A stretch of DNA of 7,886 nt from an uncultured Collinsella sp. (lineage in GTDB: Bacteria; Actinomycetota; Coriobacteriia; Coriobacteriales; Coriobacteriaceae), in contig URVD01000077.1 in assembly GCA_900551195.1 (NCBI GenBank), positions 1 to 7,886 on the forward strand, read 5' to 3'. Shown here piece after piece: positions 5,834 to 7,886 of this stretch. The notes below the pieces were generated by a model, which saw only the letters and a list, made by a program, of their open reading frames with translations, did no database searches and was not told the DNA's origin. Position 1 is the first letter of the stretch. Every line of letters starts with the position of its first letter. A program made the position numbers and the translations under genes.

Positions 5834-6712
5834 CTATACAAGACCCCAGGTCTTGACCTCTTGGTCGAGCCAGCCGTCGGCCAGGCGATCGCAAATCACC
5901 TGATCGACCACGGCCGAAAGGTCGCAGCCCTTCTTGGTCGCCACGCCGTAGCCCTGCTCGCCAAACTTGACCTCGGGCTGCAGCAGCTCAACGGTCTCGT
6001 TCATGTAACCGGCCAGCGTGGAGCGGTCCATGGCAAAGACGTCGATATTGCCGGCATCGAGCGAACTCTTGATGATGGGGTAGCCGCTAAAGGCCCTAAA
6101 CTCGGGCTTACAGCTAAAGCCGTTGTCCTTGATCATCTGCTCGATCAGGCCCTGCGTGGTAGCACCTTGGCTCACGCCGATGACCTTGCCGTCTAGATCC
6201 TCAATCGAGGTAAAGCCCGAACGCTTCTTGACCATGAGTCCCACGTAGTCGGTGCGGTACGGCGTCGAGAAATCCCAGCTCTTCTTGCGCTCGTCGGTGA
6301 TGGTGTAGGTCGCCGCGACCACGTCGAGTTGGCCGTTATCGATCAGCGGGCCGCGCGTCTTGGGCGTTACGTCGGTAAACTCGACCAGCTCCTGGGCGCG
6401 AGCATCCTTGTAGCTCACGCCAAAGACGGCGGCCGCGATCTGGTAGCACAAATCGACTTCCATGCCCTCAAAGCGACCCTTGGCGGTGTCGTAATAGCCG
6501 TAGCCGGGAACGTCCTTCTTAACGCCGGCATTCAGATGGCCACGCGACTTGATGGCCGCAAGCTTAGACCCCTTGTCGGAGCCCTCGCCGCTGGTGGAGT
6601 TGCCGCAACCGGCAAGCACGGTCCCCGTCAGCGCGAGCATGCCGGCGCCAGCCAGCTGCAAAAAGTGACGGCGCGACACGGCCGCCCTCGTCATATCCGT
6701 CATGTCCATCAC
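5834..6712 (-). CDS. amino-acid ABC transporter substrate-binding lipoprotein with Tat-like signal
   Basis: A family 3 extracellular solute-binding protein (up to 292 aa) that captures amino acid outside the membrane and delivers it to the permeases. The signal region has SRRHFLQLAG (13-22), a twin-arginine-like motif, then a hydrophobic stretch and a lipobox ending LAGC with C36 as the lipidation site. This implies Tat export and a lipid anchor. Ligand-fold hallmarks are FEGMEVDL (81-88), ATYTITDERKKSWDFSTPY (134-152; R142 is the likely carboxylate-binding Arg), the IGVSQGATTQ turn (178-187) and DVFAMDR (224-230; D229 likely binds the amino group). Glutamate, aspartate or glutamine are plausible ligands. 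The start is uncertain: GTG 6712, ATG 6709 and two further in-frame ATGs (6703, 6694) have only weak upstream sites. It lies 5 nt after the ATPase stop. Confidence 0.9.
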   Translation of the reverse strand: MMDMTDMTRAAVSRRHFLQLAGAGMLALTGTVLAGCGNSTSGEGSDKGSKLAAIKSRGHLNAGVKKDVPGYGYYDTAKGRFEGMEVDLCYQIAAAVFGVSYKDARAQELVEFTDVTPKTRGPLIDNGQLDVVAATYTITDERKKSWDFSTPYRTDYVGLMVKKRSGFTSIEDLDGKVIGVSQGATTQGLIEQMIKDNGFSCKPEFRAFSGYPIIKSSLDAGNIDVFAMDRSTLAGYMNETVELLQPEVKFGEQGYGVATKKGCDLSAVVDQVICDRLADGWLDQEVKTWGLV

Positions 6713-6717
6713 CGCGC

Positions 6718-7449
6718 CTAGTGCAGAATCTTGGACAGGAACTCGCGGCAGCGCGGGTTCTCGGGGTTATCGAAGAAGTGCTCGGGCGTGCCCTCCTCCA
6801 GAATGCGGCCGTCCTCCATAAAGATGACGCGGTCGGCCACCTGGCGCGCAAAGCCCATCTCGTGCGTCACGCAAATCATGGTGATGTCCTCCTGCGCGAG
6901 CTCAATCATAACGTCCAGGACTTCCTGGACCATCTCGGGGTCGAGCGCCGAGGTCGGTTCATCAAACAGGATGATGGGCTGCTTGGTGCACAGAGCACGG
7001 GCGATGGCGATGCGCTGCTGCTGACCGCCCGAGAGATTCTGCGGATACTCGCCGGCCTTATGCGCCATGCCAACGCGCTTGAGCGCGGCGATGGCGATCT
7101 CGGTCGCCTCCTCCTTGCTCTTCTTTTGCAGCTTGATGGGCGCGAGCGTCAGATTGCCCAGCACCGTCATGTTGGGATACAGATTGAACTGCTGAAATAC
7201 CATGGAGCTATACTTGCGAGCCATCTCCAGGTGGTTCTTCTTGGTAAGCGGCGTGCCGTCGATGATGACCTCGCCCGACGTGGGCTCCTCAAGATAATCG
7301 ACGCAGCGGATGAGCGTCGACTTACCCGAACCAGAGGGCCCGATCATTACGAGCTTCTCGCCGCGCTTGACGGTGAGGTTGATATCTTTGAGCACATGCA
7401 GGTCGCCAAAGTACTTGTTGAGATGCTTGATCTCGATCATGTCTGCCAT
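6718..7449 (-). CDS. glnQ: polar amino-acid ABC transporter ATP-binding protein
   Basis: A 243-aa cytoplasmic ATPase that powers the importer. It has Walker [10 protein letters not shown] (37-45), Q-loop VFQQFNL with Q86, signature LSGGQQQ (139-145), Walker B IILFDEP (159-165; catalytic E164), D-loop SALD (167-170) and switch His in VTHEMGF (H196). [17 protein letters not shown] and the length are typical of the GlnQ/HisP/GluA group. It is the first gene of a tight four-gene operon: 5 nt to the binding protein, then 25 nt, then 3 nt. ATG 7449 is preceded by AGGGAAGGGA at suitable spacing. Polar amino-acid specificity comes from the family. The glnQ name denotes the family and does not prove glutamine as substrate; gluA would suit the gene order equally well. 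Confidence 0.94.
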   Translation of the reverse strand: MADMIEIKHLNKYFGDLHVLKDINLTVKRGEKLVMIGPSGSGKSTLIRCVDYLEEPTSGEVIIDGTPLTKKNHLEMARKYSSMVFQQFNLYPNMTVLGNLTLAPIKLQKKSKEEATEIAIAALKRVGMAHKAGEYPQNLSGGQQQRIAIARALCTKQPIILFDEPTSALDPEMVQEVLDVMIELAQEDITMICVTHEMGFARQVADRVIFMEDGRILEEGTPEHFFDNPENPRCREFLSKILH

Positions 7450-7484
7450 GAATGTCCCTTCCCTGCGTTTACACGAGTTGAACT

Positions 7485-7513
7485 ATTGTACGGAAAGAAC
7501 CACGTTTCCGCAG
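7485..7513 (-). promoter_or_regulatory. possible promoter of the ABC importer operon
   Basis: On the minus strand TACAAT (7490 down to 7485) is a good -10, about 36 nt upstream of the ATPase start codon. The -35 position (CTGCGG, 7513-7508) is poor. Placement fits a short leader, but the support is the -10 hexamer only. Confidence 0.35.
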
Positions 7514-7564
7514 CCCACACTACATTCCCGTAAAGAACCCGCAACCTTCCACCTGCTCGTTGGT

Positions 7565-7631
7565 GCTCATTGGGGACAGACTTAAATGAGTACCCCCCGT
7601 GGGTACTCATTTAAGTCTGTCCCCAATGAGC
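7565..7631. repeat. perfect 31-bp palindrome with 5-nt loop
   Basis: The left arm 7565-7595 (starting GCTCATTGGGGACAGACTTA) is exactly complementary to 7601-7631 around the loop CCCGT (7596-7600). It carries GGGGACAG at 7572-7579 and CTGTCCCC at 7617-7624, a motif also present in the palindromes at 3253-3279 and 3586-3612. It lies upstream of the importer and more than 180 nt downstream of the next minus-strand gene, with no T-tract on either side, so a terminator role is unlikely. It looks like a repeated extragenic element. The following stretch 7632-7709 shows nothing I can name. Confidence 0.9.
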
Positions 7632-7699
7632 GCCGAAAATAATACAACCGCCCTTGTTGAGCATAAGTCAGCGAAAACCCGTACACGCGAGCAAGGTGA

Positions 7700-7738
7700 C
7701 GTGAAATGAAAGGGCGCAGACCTTATGGTCGCGCCCTT
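7700..7738 (-). terminator. probable terminator of the right-edge minus-strand gene
   Basis: AAGGGCGC (7710-7717) pairs with GCGCCCTT (7731-7738), then after a bulged A, GACC (7719-7722) pairs with GGTC (7727-7730) around the loop TTAT. On the minus strand the stem runs into CTTTCATTTCACG, a modest T-rich tail. It lies 76 nt after the stop codon of the partial gene at the right edge. Confidence 0.6.
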
Positions 7739-7785
7739 GAAATTGAACGTCAGATTGCCGCTTGGGGCCGTTTGCAGCGTCGAGC

Positions 7786-7815
7786 AGTTACGCGGTTTGG
7801 TAAAACAGCGTAACT
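7786..7815. other. hairpin overlapping the stop codon of the right-edge gene
   Basis: AGTTACGC (7786-7793) pairs with GCGTAACT (7808-7815). After one mismatch, GTTT (7795-7798) pairs with AAAC (7803-7806) around a GGTA loop. It overlaps the TAG of the partial minus-strand gene. No T-tract follows, so it may protect the mRNA 3' end rather than terminate transcription. Confidence 0.5.
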
Positions 7816-7886
7816 AAAGAGCTTCCAAAGCACTTGCGATGCGCTTCATGGCGGCATCGGGCCGTGCTGCAGGAGAGCCATCCCCG
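7814..7886 (-). CDS. C-terminal end of an unidentified protein, cut by window edge
   Basis: On the minus strand one frame is open from the window edge to TAG at 7816-7814. It gives 23 residues ending GSPAARPDAAMKRIASALEAL, an amphipathic Ala-rich helix typical of enzyme C-termini. Hairpins directly downstream, one terminator-like, support a real gene end on this strand. The fragment is too short to name a family. A chance open frame of this length is possible. Confidence 0.5.
   Translation of the reverse strand, partial: GDGSPAARPDAAMKRIASALEAL

Noticed and set aside
5062..5841. TTG at 5841 as the start of the first permease
   Set aside because: It would overlap the binding-protein stop codon and has no visible ribosome binding site, whereas ATG 5808 follows AAGGAAGGAA at good spacing.
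6721..7533. A 270-codon plus-strand open frame opposite the ATPase gene
   Set aside because: It is a mirror frame of the ATP-binding protein, whose Walker A, signature and Walker B motifs are all intact on the minus strand.

Overview
The window is high-GC bacterial DNA. Coding is dense, third codon positions are strongly G/C, and purine-rich ribosome binding sites precede most starts. Gene content, codon bias and the style of intergenic palindromes fit a Coriobacteriia gut anaerobe such as Collinsella. That placement is an inference from recognition, not a search result. Everything coding is recognisable; the unexplained signal is in the intergenic DNA.

Left part, plus strand: the 3' part of pth (peptidyl-tRNA hydrolase) enters at base 1 and ends at 554, followed by a 16-bp GC-rich terminator hairpin (659-700). 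A likely promoter and a structured leader (about 816-926) precede a two-gene operon, nfnA-nfnB (927-3166, overlapping by 10 nt). These encode the two flavin/iron-sulfur subunits of an NADH-dependent ferredoxin:NADP+ oxidoreductase, which balances NADH, NADPH and reduced ferredoxin in anaerobes. A terminator (3195-3232) closes the operon.

Middle: 3167-3624 is a 458-bp gap between convergent genes and is full of repeats. It holds a palindrome (3246-3286), then three tandem 55-bp inverted-repeat units with an 80-81 bp period (3307-3522), a smaller hairpin (3533-3571), and a second palindrome (3580-3618) whose 27-bp core is the reverse complement of the first with one mismatch. The second palindrome also looks like the terminator of the minus-strand gene that follows.

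Right part, minus strand: a cytidylate-kinase-like P-loop protein (3625-4248) lies downstream of a four-gene polar amino-acid ABC importer. Reading leftward the importer order is ATPase (7449-6718), lipoprotein binding protein (6712-5834), permease (5808-5062), permease (5058-4420). This is the gene order of the glutamate uptake cluster gluABCD of Corynebacterium. A 106-nt imperfect hairpin (4314-4419) abuts the last permease stop codon. Upstream of the importer, the gene-free stretch 7450-7813 holds a possible promoter, a perfect 31-bp palindrome (7565-7631), a featureless AT-richer segment (about 7632-7709), a terminator-like hairpin (7710-7738) and a second hairpin (7786-7815). At the right edge the last 23 codons of another minus-strand gene can be read (7814-7886).

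Functionally the window combines translation housekeeping (pth), anaerobic redox balancing (nfnAB) and amino-acid import. The possible novelty is the family of intergenic palindromes: three carry a GGGGACA/TGTCCCC motif, two of these bracket the triple inverted-repeat array, and a fourth, unrelated hairpin sits at the importer's 3' end.
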